Shown here: piece after piece, positions 46,853 through 58,999 of the stretch
Position numbering within the stretch: position 1 is the first letter of the stretch
Layout: every line of letters begins with the position of its first letter
From: Mactromeris polynyma
Taxonomy: Eukaryota; Mollusca; Bivalvia; Venerida; Mactridae
DNA length: 64,000 nt
Direction: 5' to 3'
NCBI GenBank assembly: GCA_032209605.1
Contig: JASFXZ010000016.1
Coordinates: 7,130,001-7,194,000, forward strand
Notes under the pieces: model-generated
Database searches by the model: none
Told to the model about the DNA's origin: nothing
What the model saw: the letters and a program-made list of their open reading frames with translations, nothing else
Translations under genes and position numbers: made by a program

Positions 46853-48222
46853 CCCGTACCAAGCACTGGTATTAAAGATGTTCTCACACCATACCAAGCA
46901 CTGGTATTATATATGTTCTCTCACTGTACCAAGCACTGGTATTAAAGATGTTCTCACACCGTACCAAACACTGGTATTATATATGTTCTCACACTGTACC
47001 AAGCACTGGTACTAAAGATGTTCTCACACCGTACCAAGCACTGGTATTATATATGTTCTCACACTGTACCAAGCACTGGTATTAAAGATGTTCTCACACC
47101 GTACCAAACACTGGTATTATATATGTTCTCACACTGTACCAAGCACTGGTACTAAAGATGTTCTCACACCGTACCAAGCACTGGTATTAAAGATGTTCTC
47201 ACACCGTACCAAGCACTGGTATTAAAAATGTTCTCACACCGTACCAAGCACTGGTATTCAGAAAGGTGTTCTCACACCGTACCAAGCACTGGTATTAAAG
47301 ATGTTCTCACACCGTACCAAGCACTGGTATTAAAGATGTTCTCACACCGTACCAAGCACTGGTATTAAAGATGTTCTCATACCGTACCAAGCACTGGTAT
47401 TAAAGATGTTCTCACACCGTACCAAGCACTGGTATTCAGAAAGGTGTTCTCATACCGTACCAAGCACTGGTATTAAAGATGTTCTCACACCGTACCAAGC
47501 ACTGGTATTCAGAAAGGTGTTCTCACACCGTACCAAGCACTGGTATTAAAGATGTTCTCATACCGTACCAAGCACTGGTATTAAAGATGTTCTCACACCG
47601 TACCAAGCACTGGTATTCAGATAGGTGTTCTCACACCGTACCAAGCACTGGTATTCAGAAAGGTGTTCTCACACCGTACCAAGCACTGGTATTCAGAAAG
47701 GTGTTCTCACACCGTACCAAGCACTGGTATTCAGAAAGGTGTTCTCACACCGTACCAAGCACTGGTATTCAGAAAGGTGTTCTCACACCGTACCAAGCAC
47801 TGGTATTCAGAAAGGTGTTCTCACACCGTACCAAGCACTGGTATTCAGAAAGGTGTTCTCACACCGTACCAAGCACTGGTATTCAGAAAGGTGTTCTCAC
47901 ACCGTACCAAGCACTGGTATTCAGAAAGGTGTTCTCACACCGTACCAAGCACTGGTATTAAAGATGTTCTCATACCGTACCAAGCACTGGTATTAAAGAT
48001 GTTCTCATACCGTACCAAGCACTGGTATTAAAGATGTTCTCACACCGTACCAAGCACTGGTATTCAGAAAGGTGTTCTCACACCGTACCAAGCACTGGTA
48101 TTAAAGATGTTCTCATACCGTACCAAGCACTGGTATTAAAGATGTTCTCATACCGTACCAAGCACTGGTATTAAAGATGTTCTCACACCGTACCAAGCAC
48201 TGGTATTAAAGGTGTTCTCACA
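46853..48222. repeat. 35/38-bp minisatellite, about 38 units, only in copy A
   Basis: Core GTACCAAGCACTGGTATT followed by either 'aaagatgttctcacacc' (35-bp unit) or 'cagaaaggtgttctcacacc' (38-bp unit); a third form, 'atatatgttctcacact', alternates at 46860-47165. Both unit lengths are 3n+2 and carry few stops, so long repeat-encoded frames run through the array; these are artefacts. Copy B has a single unit at 60113-60147. Confidence 0.97.
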
Positions 48223-48545
48223 AATGAATAAAGAAGTCGAACAGGAAATTCCACATACACAGCATACAACCACCTTTAAACACGAGACATGAAAATATAA
48301 ACAAAAGTTTAAAATACGTTTATAAAAGTAAGCAATTACAACAAGAAATATCTTTGAAAAAAGATAAACGGCGTTGAAAAATAAATCCTTACAAAAAATT
48401 AACTCGGATCTATATATACATGTACTATAATAATGGACCTGTCTTATCAGGGTCATTGTATACATGTTTAAACATATAAAATATGTTTGGCAAAATTCAA
48501 ACTGCTAACGAACGCAAATCTTACGAAACCCCGTTTGGTGCCTCA
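48223..48545. repeat. Dispersed repeat R2, copy A
   Basis: Shares 'acaagaaatatctttgaaaa' and 'ccccgtttggtgcctc' with 60150-60475, and more weakly with 33640-34110. No gene. 48546-49218 is collinear with 61015-61690. Confidence 0.6.
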
Positions 48546-49218
48546 GTGTAGAAATGTTTATCAATACAACAGAATTCGACATTAAAAAAGTGCACATTTA
48601 TAAAATAATTCAGTGTATAGAAGGAGAGAGAACTCGAGACAATCTCCTGTGTAAGTATAATCACTACTTGACATGTATTCTAAGAGACCAACACGTAGGT
48701 AGACATTTAGCGCACAAAGTAATTAGCTATGATGAGGAAAGTTGCTAAAAAACGAGCGTTTCGACATTTTAAGAGCTATTTAAACTCAAATTAGATTCAC
48801 TCACACCAAGCGTATGGTTTCAAAATAAAACTCTTATCAGTTCAAATATGACCGAGATATCATTATATAGAACAGCACACAAATGCAATCAAAGGGCAAA
48901 GTGTGAGTTGACATCGGGAACCATTCATCCGATTTACACTCATTCAGTAAATCTAAGTCCTGTTTGGTAACAAAGGTAAGGGAATTGATTATTATAATTT
49001 ATCAAATGATAATTGCTTGTTATGATAACTAATCATGTATAGAGTATTCTACTGCGGTTTTTGATCCGTGGGTGTTCAGCTGAGGAATGTTTGTGTTTTA
49101 ACGACATTGAAACGGATTGTGGCGGTTAGCGCATGCGCACTAGGTGTAGCATACTACCGAACATTATACGAACTCGATGCAAAACTGAACTATATCGATT
49201 TCAGCTATCAGATGTTTG

Positions 49219-49388
49219 CAGCTTATTTAAGACGTCAAAACGAAAGTAGCTTATTTAAGACGTCAAAACGAAAGTAGCTTATTTAAGACGTCAAAACGAA
49301 AGTAGCTTATTTAAGACGTCAAAACGAAAGTAGCTTATTTAAGACGTCAAAACGAAAGTAGCTTATTTCAGACGTCAAAACGAAAGTA
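49219..49388. repeat. 28-bp minisatellite, six units (A)
   Basis: Unit 'gcttatttaagacgtcaaaa' plus 'cgaaagta', repeated exactly; last unit has tttcag. It continues into repeat R1 (49389-49650). Relative to copy B, about 340 bases of R1 left of the array are missing; the join is at 'tttgcag|cttattt'. Confidence 0.95.
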
Positions 49389-49860
49389 GGGTTTTTTGAC
49401 AAATCATACAGCGTGTCTTAATTAATCATTTACGAACGGGGAATGGGATTAAGTTTCATTACATCAAAATGTTTTACAAATGTGTGTTCGTGTTAGAAAT
49501 CAACAGTTTATGTATTGATGTATTCAGTGACAGAGAACCATTGTCGAATGAGTTATGAGCTAAATGTCCTATTTATTGCAAATTATGTCAAATTCAGCGA
49601 AAAAATATTTTTTCGTCGGCAACAATATCATTCCTTACCAAATATTAAAAAAAATGTACAAACATTTACTACATAGAATATGTAATGCCTCTAAATGAAC
49701 GCGTCCCACTGTTGGTGCGGGAATCACGCTGTCTTTGGCATACTATATACTACAGCAATATATACTTAACGCCATTAAAAACGCAGCCTTCATTATGTTC
49801 CAAGTTTTAAAAACGTTTTATTGTTACAAATGAGTAAATCATTCCAAAAAGAAATTAAAC

Positions 49861-49980
49861 ATGTACATTTGTATTTCGCGGACAATATTTGTTTGCGTTA
49901 TTTATGGCGTGGAGTATATTTATAATAATATCACTTCAGTGACTAGTTCCACAAATACCCTCGCTCTACAGCATACAAAC
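49861..49980 (+). promoter_or_regulatory. In-frame upstream extension of the GNAT gene (5' UTR or signal anchor)
   Basis: An in-frame ATG 40 codons before the chosen start opens a hydrophobic MYICISRTIFVCVIYGVEYI segment. It is open in both duplicates (49861 and 62817). If translated, the enzyme would gain a signal anchor. I prefer the second ATG because the protein core starts there, as in cytosolic GNATs. Confidence 0.35.
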
Positions 49981-50155
49981 ATGGCATCCAATGACGAAGT
50001 GACCGTGCGCCAATGTCAACCAGGAGAAGTGAAATATTTAATGGAATTTGCGGCAAAACAGTCCTGGGAGTATTCAATGTATGAACATCGTTCGTATATG
50101 AGAATAGATCACTCATATTTATTGGTTGCTGTTGACAACGGTGGTGAACCTATAG
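49981..50155 (+). CDS. GNAT-family acetyltransferase, copy A, exon 1
   Basis: Starts MASNDEVTVRQCQPGEVKYL; encodes the first strands and helix of an N-acetyltransferase fold, ending NGGEPIG at donor 'ATAG|GTACGT' in phase 1. With exon 2 the protein has 290 residues. GNAT enzymes move the acetyl group from acetyl-CoA to an amine; the substrate here is unknown. Confidence 0.8.
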
Positions 50156-50475
50156 GTACGTATATTTAGCTTTTGTTAATACTATTCAGACTACATGTCT
50201 GTAACATTCGATTTTAATGACATTTTCTGACCTGCAATTCAACATTTTATTGACGCAACAGCCATGTCTTACTTTGAAACTGTTCAATCTGTTTAAATTA
50301 CGCATACTCACTGCCACAGGGATTGAATAAATCAGTTTGCTCAACTATCAACATTGTTATACCGTTCTTTTGTACAAATATATTCATTTTATCTGAGATT
50401 TGCTGTACCAAAATGGCGTATTTAGTCACTATAAATATTTTACTACAAAGTCATTGCTACCTACGTTGTTTTCAG

Positions 50476-51173
50476 GCTTCGGGGGACTTAGTCTCAATGC
50501 TCCGGGTTTATACTACCTGGGAAATTTCATCGTTCGAGAAGACCGCCGGAATCAGGGTGTTGGCAGAAAGCTCTGGAAAGCAATGTTGACGAAGGCTGGG
50601 AATAACAATATTGCGCTAGATGGCGCTTCAGAGATGGTGGATTGGTACAAGAAGAATGGGTTTCAGTTCCAATCCTTCAAACTCTTCTTTCATGATATAA
50701 TAATTGATGAAGAAATGAAACAAGCGAAGGAAAACAATTATGAGATAATTCCACTGTCTGAAGAACTTTGGTCATCTCTGATGGAGTATGATCGTCTTGT
50801 ATATCCTAACTTTGATCGAGAGAAGATGCTGAAGGCTTGGTTTACAGATGATGCTGTTAATGTTGTCATTGCTATCACAAGAGGAACTATTGTTGGATAC
50901 GGAAGTATTATTCATAAACAATCGGACAATGTGTATGCTCTGAGAAACATTTATGCTGACAATGAAGATGTTTTGGAGGAGATACTGCGGAGAATGTTTG
51001 CAAACTTACCAGTTGGGACCAAAGCACAATTTATGCTGGTCGATGGTAAACCTATGCCACAATATCTCAAATCTGCTGAAACCCCCTCAGATTCTGCGCA
51101 GAGATTGTATAGTCAAAACATGATTACAACTAACACAGAAAGGATGTGGTTATGTACAGCACACATTATATAG
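50476..51173 (+). CDS. GNAT-family acetyltransferase, copy A, exon 2
   Basis: Acceptor 'gttgttttcag|GCTTC' in phase 1, stop at 51171-51173. The acetyl-CoA-binding motif A is clear: V78-R-E-D-R-R-N-Q-G-V-G-R-K-L-W92 (R/Q-x-x-G-x-G). Then WYKKNGF, typical of the last GNAT helix and strand. The remaining 150 residues (from EIIPLSEELW to the end, with YDRLVYPNFDREKMLKAWF and VGYGSIIHK) look like the second, GNAT-like C-terminal domain of YitH/HolE-type proteins (Pfam Acetyltransf_18), common in invertebrates. No signal that it is a pseudogene. Confidence 0.82.
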
Positions 51174-51190
51174 AGCTACAGAGTTACCAT

Positions 51191-53772
51191 TCTTGAAGTT
51201 ATCACGCCTCGTGAGGTGATAGAATAGTTTAAATGGATTTACAAGCTTTCTTTGACATTATAGATACATTTGAATGGAAATATGGTGGTATTTACACGTT
51301 TTGATTGTTGTTCAAATCGATATTCATTTGTACTTTGCTTATAAATGTGTCGATATCTATTAAGATACCACTTTATGAAGCGACCACTTGTTGGTTGTCG
51401 TTTGTGTGGTCTCTTAATACAATGTCTACTGTACATATCGTTACACATAGATAAAAAAAATCTCTGCACGTTTCATTTATGATCAGTTTAGAATAAACCA
51501 TATAAAGTGTACAGCAGGAATGGTCACATATAAGTCTATAAGAACATCACAAGGCAGACCTAGACAAAAGAAAAGGGGAGGCACAAGCAGGGAGGGACAC
51601 ACAAACAATACCGAATGACACACAGGCTTATCTTAAATAAATACTTGTTTCTGAAATGTTTTCATACAGTGCTTACCAATAATATACGATTCCACATGGC
51701 GTATAAATGACTTACTCATTACTCAAGATCATGCTAATGTTGTGTTGGCAATCGTAACTACTCGGAGGTATCCGGCAGAGTTCGAAATACACACAACATT
51801 TATGCTAATAATCGCCTAGCCTGGAATCCTGGCCAAACCTCCTATTGCTCCACGTCGAAGGCCAGGTGTAATAGAATCCACGTGACTATGTTTCAGCGCT
51901 GATCAGGACTGAAGTTTATCACGTGATCAAGATATCGGATAAAGAAAATGGTATAAGGTAATCATGTCCAATCAGATAATCGAAGTGATTGTATTCCGCC
52001 TGTGAGCCAGGAGCCCAGACTAATAATTGCCGAGGTGATCCGAGTGCCTTTGTTGGCTACGATAATCAATGGCAAGGGGAGTAACTCGTGTATGTCTGGT
52101 AGTTTTAACCGTATAGGTGTCACAAGGAGTCATCAATACAGTCCGCTAAGCGCCACATGTGTACTCCATATTTATGGTATTTCAATACAATATTGACATT
52201 TGTAGCTTCTTATCAATACAGATCTCAAGAGAATAGATGTATTTTATATTATGTTGAGTCTTTATCACATTTACGAATACAAGGGTATGTGTATCACCCC
52301 CAAAGTGAAATAGACGTCATAATATATATTTACATATTTTGAAAACAAATGTATGGATGCCCCCCTTATGTGGTGAGATCTAAAATAACACATTTCTAAA
52401 ACGATTGACCAAGTAAGCATAGCCCGTTATTTGTCATTCAGTACCAGGCCTCGTTTTACCCTTGAAACAAACTCGTCAAAATAGCGACATTCCATGATAG
52501 TTTAAAATCTCATTCGCTCATTTTTCTTTTTAAAATCGTGCGCATAATTTATTATATGAGGTTTTGTAAAAGATGTTTAAAAACGCATCTGGCGCATCTG
52601 AACATAAAATGTTTGAATTGGCTTCATCTAGTATTGTTGTTACATTGGCTAAACATCTCTAAGAGCCATTGCAATGTATAACCGATTGAAAATATATTTT
52701 TTACCATATTGCTAACATATAAAACTGGTAATTGCAATATCATAATCAAAGGACTGAAGGTCCTGAGAGGCGCTTCCAGGTCACGTTTTCTATATTTGAA
52801 GGTGATTATTTTCAATAATCATCTTCCTATGTCATCCATCCGCTCTCTTCTTGGAATTAACCCCATCACACACTCATGCTTGATCGATATATAGTTCCAG
52901 AAAATTCTATCAAGGAATTAGACTCTAAACTGTTTTCGAGAATCAGTTTAATATGGACATCTGGGTTTTTGGTATATAATTGAGAAATATTCTGTGCTTT
53001 CAAGAAAAAAAAGAGATATTAATGCGCTAGGAAATTCATAGACCAAAAAGTTGTCCCATAACGACACCTTTAAAAGTTTTGACAATGTACACTGTCGATA
53101 TTCTAAAGGGTATGGAGTGAAACAAAGTAGTGTAAAAGTTTGGTTGTTATGTAACTCCATAGGTATTAACATGATGAACTCAAGTAACCTGACCCATTCC
53201 AGATGGAATATAGTGCAGTAATAAATCTCAATGAAATGATTCAGTCTTCAACTTTAAAAACATATTGTTACTTTACAATTGTAAAATAACAATACGTTTG
53301 TATATAGCTGTAGTATATCACTATATGACTTTCAGTAATTATGCATACATAACCATCAACTTGTTTTTGTGAGGGCTAAATGGGATTAACAAATAATACT
53401 AAGAATGACAATTTTATGTATACAACGCAAAGTTTACGCTGTTAATTGTTTCAGAATCAATACTCCCATTCATGCAGTGTATAAACTTGTTCAAGCCGTA
53501 TAGACAGTATAGAATACATTGTTTAATTGACGTACAGTGTCTTGCATACTTTTTGTCTAGCAACACAGGTAGTAAATATTAATTAATACTTTCCCTCATT
53601 AACTCAGACTGACATTTTACTTCCAACTTTCTTGATATCAAAAACCAATATAAAGATCTAATATTGTAATTTTATTTCCTTCATTCCATTGTAGTTATTT
53701 TGGTACACATTTATAGAAAAGCAAAGAATAACAAGTACAAATACAGTAATATTTCTTTTCAAAAATACTCAT
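51191..53772. other. Unique spacer between the duplicates, no gene seen
   Basis: AT-rich; no splice-bounded protein-like frame on either strand and no long repeat. AATAAA around 53674 on the minus strand may serve the exon that ends at 53773. Confidence 0.4.
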
Positions 53773-54058
53773 CTACAAATTCAAAAGTTTTTTATCTTCC
53801 GACAATCCAGTATAACCATTGTCTCTCTGAATGTATACAACATCTCGAATCAAGTCACATTTTATCACAGATCTATGCTTTCTGTATTCATTTAACGTCT
53901 TTTCCGCATGGTCACATGTTGTATGTTCTAGTCTCTCGAAAAGGCGACTTTTACAACTGTCATAAATATCTGAGGCAAAAATAGTGGACAGGGTATACCA
54001 GTCATCTTGGTATGCGTCATCAACATAGGAGTCAGGGTTCTCACTTGGATTTGCGTCC
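53773..54058 (-). CDS. Possible terminal exon of an unrecognised protein
   Basis: A strong acceptor 'catatttcttcccag|GGACGC' opens a 94-residue frame with a stop at 53773-53775 and AATAAA about 100 bases on. The sequence is acidic then mixed (SYVDDAYQDDWYTLSTIFAS, KSRLFERLEHTTCDHAEK), unlike translated AT-rich noise. It needs an upstream exon ending in phase 2; the frame at 54554-54724 (ends 'ATG|GTACGT') ends in phase 0 and does not fit directly. No domain recognised. Confidence 0.35.
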
Positions 54059-55140
54059 CTGGGAAGAAATATGAGTCCAAAAATCATAGGAGTCTAGTAT
54101 AATTCAATTTGGGGCAGTAAGTGGTTGACTTGATTGTGGATGAAATTCATCAATTATCCCTTTATCTTCTTCACTGGATTTAAACCGCTGTCATCTAAAA
54201 TATACAAATTTGAAACATTGTCATAAATTATCCGAAAAAATTGTGACTATCCGAAGTTGGTACAATCGAACAAATCTGGGTCATGATCAATCAGTGTTAC
54301 TCGTTTAAAATGGCACTTTGATAATAATAATTAATAATAACATTCACTTAAATGATCAAAGTAAAGTTGCTGAAGTAATATTCGAGAACTTCGATATGAG
54401 AATACTGCATGAGCGTCACTCGATAGACGGATAAAGAAATTTGCAAACAAAATTGGTGATGCGAGATTCAGTAAAATAACATAGAATTTTGACACATTTT
54501 CGCTGCATCTTAACCAAATTGTTACTTCTTGCAAATGATTAATGAATGTTGGAATATAGAAAAACACGTACCATAATTATCTTGTATACATTTAAATGGT
54601 CATCTTGCCAAAAGTGAATCTCACGATTCCGCAATATTAACGCATGCAGAAAACCACAGGGATACGGCTCATAAACGGACAAAAATAGGATTTTCACAAA
54701 AGAGAAAAAGGACTTTTTATTCATATGTTTTATAGCAGGTTCTACATGTTGTGGTTATTACTGATTGTTTCATCATAAATGCATCCATCTATGTTGAATT
54801 AATTTGTTTCAATTGCGGTTACTTTGAGTTGAGGTTGAAATTTGTCAAAAATCACCTAGACCAAAAGTACTTTCAGTACTTTAGGTGATCATATTAGAAA
54901 TTAATACGCGATTATTCGGGTAAACCAAAACTGACTCAAATAATCCAGATAACCCGTTTATATCAAGATTCCCCTTCTACAATTGATATATCTCAGACAA
55001 ATCAGTCACTATGCTCATTGAATCTATAATAAATCAGAGGAATGAACATGTACTATTTTCTTGAGACGAATGAATATAGTTTACGGTACTTTGAATCAAC
55101 TTCCGGTTGATACGATGATAGCAAAGAGACGCTAAAGCGC
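54059..55140. other. Spacer up to duplication copy B
   Basis: Contains minus-strand frames at 54331-54567 and 54539-54724; the latter reads protein-like (YEPYPCGFLHALILRNREIH) and ends at a donor-like site, but no matching exon was found. No repeat noticed. Confidence 0.3.
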
Positions 55141-55507
55141 CTCAAAAAAAGGAAAACTAATTATATGTAAGTGAAGAAAAACGCAGCTTGATTGGTCAAT
55201 ACATTAGCACATGGACACGGCGAATCAAAATTTTGGGAACGGATTGAATGAAACTAAAGAAAGCAAGAACTTGATTTTGTTTATTTAGAAAAATGGCTTT
55301 AATTATTGCAAAAAGAAGGACTCAAATTAGAGGTACATCGTATCAAATGATGCATAATTACTTTGATATATCATAAGTACGAATACTTTCTGCACAACAA
55401 ATATCAGTTTAGCTTTTCCCCTAACCGTTATTATGTGACATTTATATCTCTGGTGGCAAATTGACATGTGTTACCACACCACTACACTGTTTGGATATAA
55501 CACAATA

Positions 55508-55727
55508 GAGTAAAACCTCAATAATAAGACCACCATTGACAACTGGTCGTCTTATTGAGGCGTACTTAATATTGATGTTAAATAAAGAGCAAAACAGTGA
55601 AAATGGACTTGAAAATTGTGTTCTTATGATTCATGTGGTCTTATTATTGAGGTGTTCTTATTATTGAGGTGTTCTTATTATTGAGGTGTTCTTATTATTG
55701 AGGTGGTCTTTAATTGAGGTTTTACTG
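55508..55727 (+). mobile_element. pogo-like MITE family 1 with expanded inner repeat (copy B)
   Basis: Twin of 42549-42768; inner units here read 'ttattattgaggtgttc', and the terminus GAGGTTTTACTG is better preserved than in copy A. Confidence 0.75.
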
Positions 55728-56108
55728 TATATCTAAATATGTTTTCTCTTCGCCCAGTAGTTTCGCTTCTAGACATTGACGCAGCAGATTCCTGGATTTG
55801 CTACAATGACCGTTTTGTTAAATATTCTGATCCATAAGTTGACGCCATCGTCACTGTTTCCTTACGTAACAGTACTTGATAAAATATGACTGACTAAGGA
55901 AGAAAGACGGTCAATTTTAGATGCAGTCGACTAGACAAAGTGACCTTGAGATATAATTACACGTTATGATAACCTCGATGTTAAATACGACAGATCGTGA
56001 ACACTGAAGCTATAAATAACTTATTGTGCCACACTGATAACGTCATACTTTCAGTCAAATCTACGAGCTTTAATTGTCGTCTGCTTTGTTCCATTGTCAA
56101 CAACAAAG

Positions 56109-56148
56109 ATGAAGCTCTTTCTTGCCGTCTGCTTGTTCAGCATCATTG
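56109..56148 (+). CDS. Secreted 12-Cys protein, cvSI (I84)-like, copy B, exon 1
   Basis: Same 40-nt signal-peptide exon as copy A, same donor ATTG|GTGAGA. Upstream sequence (TATA-like 'gctataaataactta' near 56008, about 100 bases before the ATG) is shared by both copies, so both probably keep the promoter. Confidence 0.75.
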
Positions 56149-57227
56149 GTGAGATATGATTTCATAATTTCTTTCAAGAAATTTTTAATATTCTTTGTGC
56201 TTAAAGACAGATAGTCTTATTTGTTGTGACAAAACATCCTTAAATATGCGACAATGGGCTGACTGCCTTCATGCAGATGTACTCTACAACACAGCATTGT
56301 CACTTTTTCTGCATGTTTCCCAAAACGTCCGATACGGGTATTTTCTATCCTGACAAATGAACGCTCCGAGTTAGCGCTAGCATTGGAAATACTCAGTATA
56401 TCGAAACCATGTTGTGTAGTTACAATGGAATGTTTTAGAATACGTCTGTATGAAGGCATCAACATGTCATTTTCTAAAAATTATTACACATGTACTTGAC
56501 ATATTTTGATATCAAATAAGACTATATACCTTTAAAACGCTTGTATGATTTATGTACCGACGGGACATGCAAAATATAGTTTCTTTCAAGTGCGCACGTA
56601 ATGTACCTGTTTAAGGCGATATATACCCTAGAAAATAGTCAAATTTGCTTTTTAGCGATATTTTGGAAACTATATAATAAAGCAAGATGAAATGTATTCT
56701 GTTTTATCAAAAATCATTCTACATGTACAAATTTACTATACAGTGTATAGAGTTAATCCATAAATGTGTATATTGATAAACTTGACAAGTGACAAGTCGA
56801 CGCCATAAGATTTACGAGCATACCGGAAGGAAAATTTATATATCTTGCATGTCGGTTATGGGCTGAGATAAACACGTACGTGCTATCATGTGCTCATTAC
56901 CTGTTTGTGTTTATTCAACTGTCTAAGACACTTCATAACAAAGGCAGAAGCAAGATTACGTTGAAAGTTCATTTCAATAAACTGACCAGGGGTCTGGGGC
57001 CCGCCTAGGTAGGGGTGTAGGGGAGAGGAAGCTACCGACGAAAAATGAGCTATCACGTAAGTTATATGAAAGGTTTTAAGCGACGTAAATGTGCGTTCTC
57101 GTGTATTGGTAAACACGTGGCTGAGAACTAAGGAGACAACATTTACCTGACACTCATTAATCTACGGTAATCTCTTCGTGCAAAAACGCCTTACTTGTCG
57201 AGTCAGCACGTAGTAAATACATATACA

Positions 57228-57788
57228 TGTGGTGTAGTCATACACACAAAACAAAGATTTAATCATTTGAATATGTCTTTATTATATTGCAGTAGTGAAC
57301 ATTGTATAAACTAGGTTAACACAGAATTCAGCAGACCAGGTGATCTTATGTTTTGACAGTTACTATGACCTAAGGGTCATCGTGATACAGTAACCTAATC
57401 ACGTGGGCAGAGATATATTGTAAATGTCAACCATACATGTGTGTATCCATATAATATTCCCAGAATGAACTCTAGTTACGGGCGTTGCACTTGTTAATGT
57501 GCAACTTAAGTACCTTGATGCATATTTACTGTGACCTACTTGTTGACATTGATGAATGAGGATTGATCCTTGGTGTGTGAACTGAACGTGATAATATCTG
57601 CTGTATTCTGTATGTTTGAGAGAAAGGTTTTAGGCTCGGAACTGTACGCTACTGTTGTCTTGAGTACTATACTAAATAAAGTTATAATCATGTAAACGTA
57701 AATGGCTGTTTGTGGTTCTTGTAGTATGATTAGTCCTTAAGGTACTACAACGATGAGAACGCTAACGACGAGACGGGACTACGCCACA
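57228..57788. mobile_element. Solo LTR of a retrotransposon, only in copy B
   Basis: Begins TGTGGTGTAGTC and ends GACTACGCCACA (imperfect inverted ends, TG..CA), 561 bases, flanked by TACA on both sides (57224-57227, 57789-57792). Copy A has a single TACA at the empty site. An internal 'ctaaataaagttat' supplies AATAAA. No internal retrotransposon region, so recombination between two LTRs probably removed it. Confidence 0.8.
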
Positions 57789-57790
57789 TA

Positions 57791-57920
57791 CAGTAAAACC
57801 TCAATAATAAGACCACCATTGGGACTCTTGAAAATGTTAATAGTAAAACAGTGAAAATTATGTTCTTAATTTCGAGGTGGTCTTAATTTCGAGGTGGTCT
57901 TAATATTGAGGTGGTCTTAC
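57791..57920 (+). mobile_element. pogo-like MITE family 1, copy B, right end disrupted
   Basis: Starts CAGTAAAACCTCAATAATAA, immediately after the LTR. The right terminus is replaced by 'ttacatttttacctgacagg' and about 95 bases absent from copy A. Confidence 0.65.
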
Positions 57921-58156
57921 ATTTTTACCTGACAGGTGAGATGGAAAAGTCATAACACTACCCCATCTCCATACTGATTTCCATACTGACTTGACAGATA
58001 CACTATATGACCTATTACATTACATGAGAGTCTAAGTCGCTCTTTGAAGTTCGGCGACGATAATTCACGGCTCTATCCGAATATTCATGAGTGACAGGTA
58101 AACATGCTCCGACTTTCAAAGAACAGGATGTCAAATTTAAGGTACGGTAACACAGG

Positions 58157-58258
58157 AGATTTGTAACGAGTTATCTGCCTTTATTCCTTCTATAGTGTAT
58201 GTAGAGATAAAAGAAGACGGTAGAAAGGATAAAGGGAGATAACTCGTGACAATCTAAT
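58157..58258. mobile_element. MITE with GTTATCTCCCTTTATC termini (B, first)
   Basis: Twin of 44838-44940, same inverted ends. Confidence 0.7.
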
Positions 58259-58306
58259 GTGTCATGTGGGCAGTAATATATGTTGATGTTGTTGTTGTTG
58301 TTACAG

Positions 58307-58432
58307 TGTATGTACACAGTGAGCAATGTTCCAACGCGGGTGACTGTCAGCATACAGTGTGTGATAATGCACATGGTTGGTGGCTTCACTGTCTGAACCA
58401 CATGTGCGCCTGTTCGCACGATACATTTACAG
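58307..58432 (+). CDS. Secreted 12-Cys protein, copy B, exon 2
   Basis: Identical to exon 2 of copy A at every base, with the same acceptor after the gtt run and the same donor. First six-cysteine module. The intron after the donor already differs (gtaaggc versus gtaagga). Confidence 0.8.
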
Positions 58433-58660
58433 GTAAGGCTTCAATTATTAACACGACAGCCTTTGTTTGATTTGTTATCATCGAGTTTTACGCCGCATTT
58501 CAACATTTTTTTCAGTCATATACGGCGGCCAGTTGACTTAATCACTTTTCCTGGACTAAATTATCAACCAGTACTAACTTGCCCTTCTGCAAGCAACTGA
58601 CACTGACTTCTCCACATGTGGAAGACAGGACCGTGACCAATATCACAGAAGAACATAACC

Positions 58661-58777
58661 TGCCCAACCCGGGAATCGAACCGGGATCCGCCAGATGACA
58701 GTCAATGGGTAGCTCAGTCGGTAGAGCGCTTGACTGCCAATTTGGAGGACGTAAGTTCGAACCTCGGGTAAGGCGTA
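58661..58777 (+). repeat. Two tRNA-like halves back to back (B)
   Basis: Twin of 45345-45460; same B-box words on opposite strands. Confidence 0.6.
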
Positions 58778-58999
58778 CGTTCATTATTCCCCAATCTCGA
58801 TCCATGCGGGAAGATGTCAGTTGCTACCGGAAGAACAAGTTAGAGTACTGGTCGATAACCCCGGAACACTTGTTAGGTCAACTTACCGTTCTATATAGCT
58901 GAAAACCGCTGAAAAACGGTGCGAACTTCAACGCAGCAGCTACTTGTCTCGCCCTGGATGTAAGTCTAAAGTAGTTTTTTATAGTTTTTGTTCAGTTTG

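Larger units (their letters stand above)
42157..51190 (+). repeat. Segmental duplication, copy A
   Basis: From 'gtgaagaaaaacgcagctt' (42187) onward, this segment is collinear and highly similar to 55141-64000. Offsets vary from 12,954 to 13,316 bases because of insertions and arrays. It carries the cysteine-rich protein gene and the GNAT gene, both intact. The right boundary is not known because copy B runs off the window. Confidence 0.95.

Noticed and set aside
47479..48031. Repeat-encoded frames of 122-160 residues (MFSHRTKHWYSERC...)
   Set aside because: They arise because the 35/38-bp units rotate through all three frames and carry few stops; no splice site, no conserved protein and absent from copy B.
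46853..48222. CRISPR-like array
   Set aside because: Units are contiguous variants of one 35/38-bp sequence without unique spacers, and the genome is eukaryotic.
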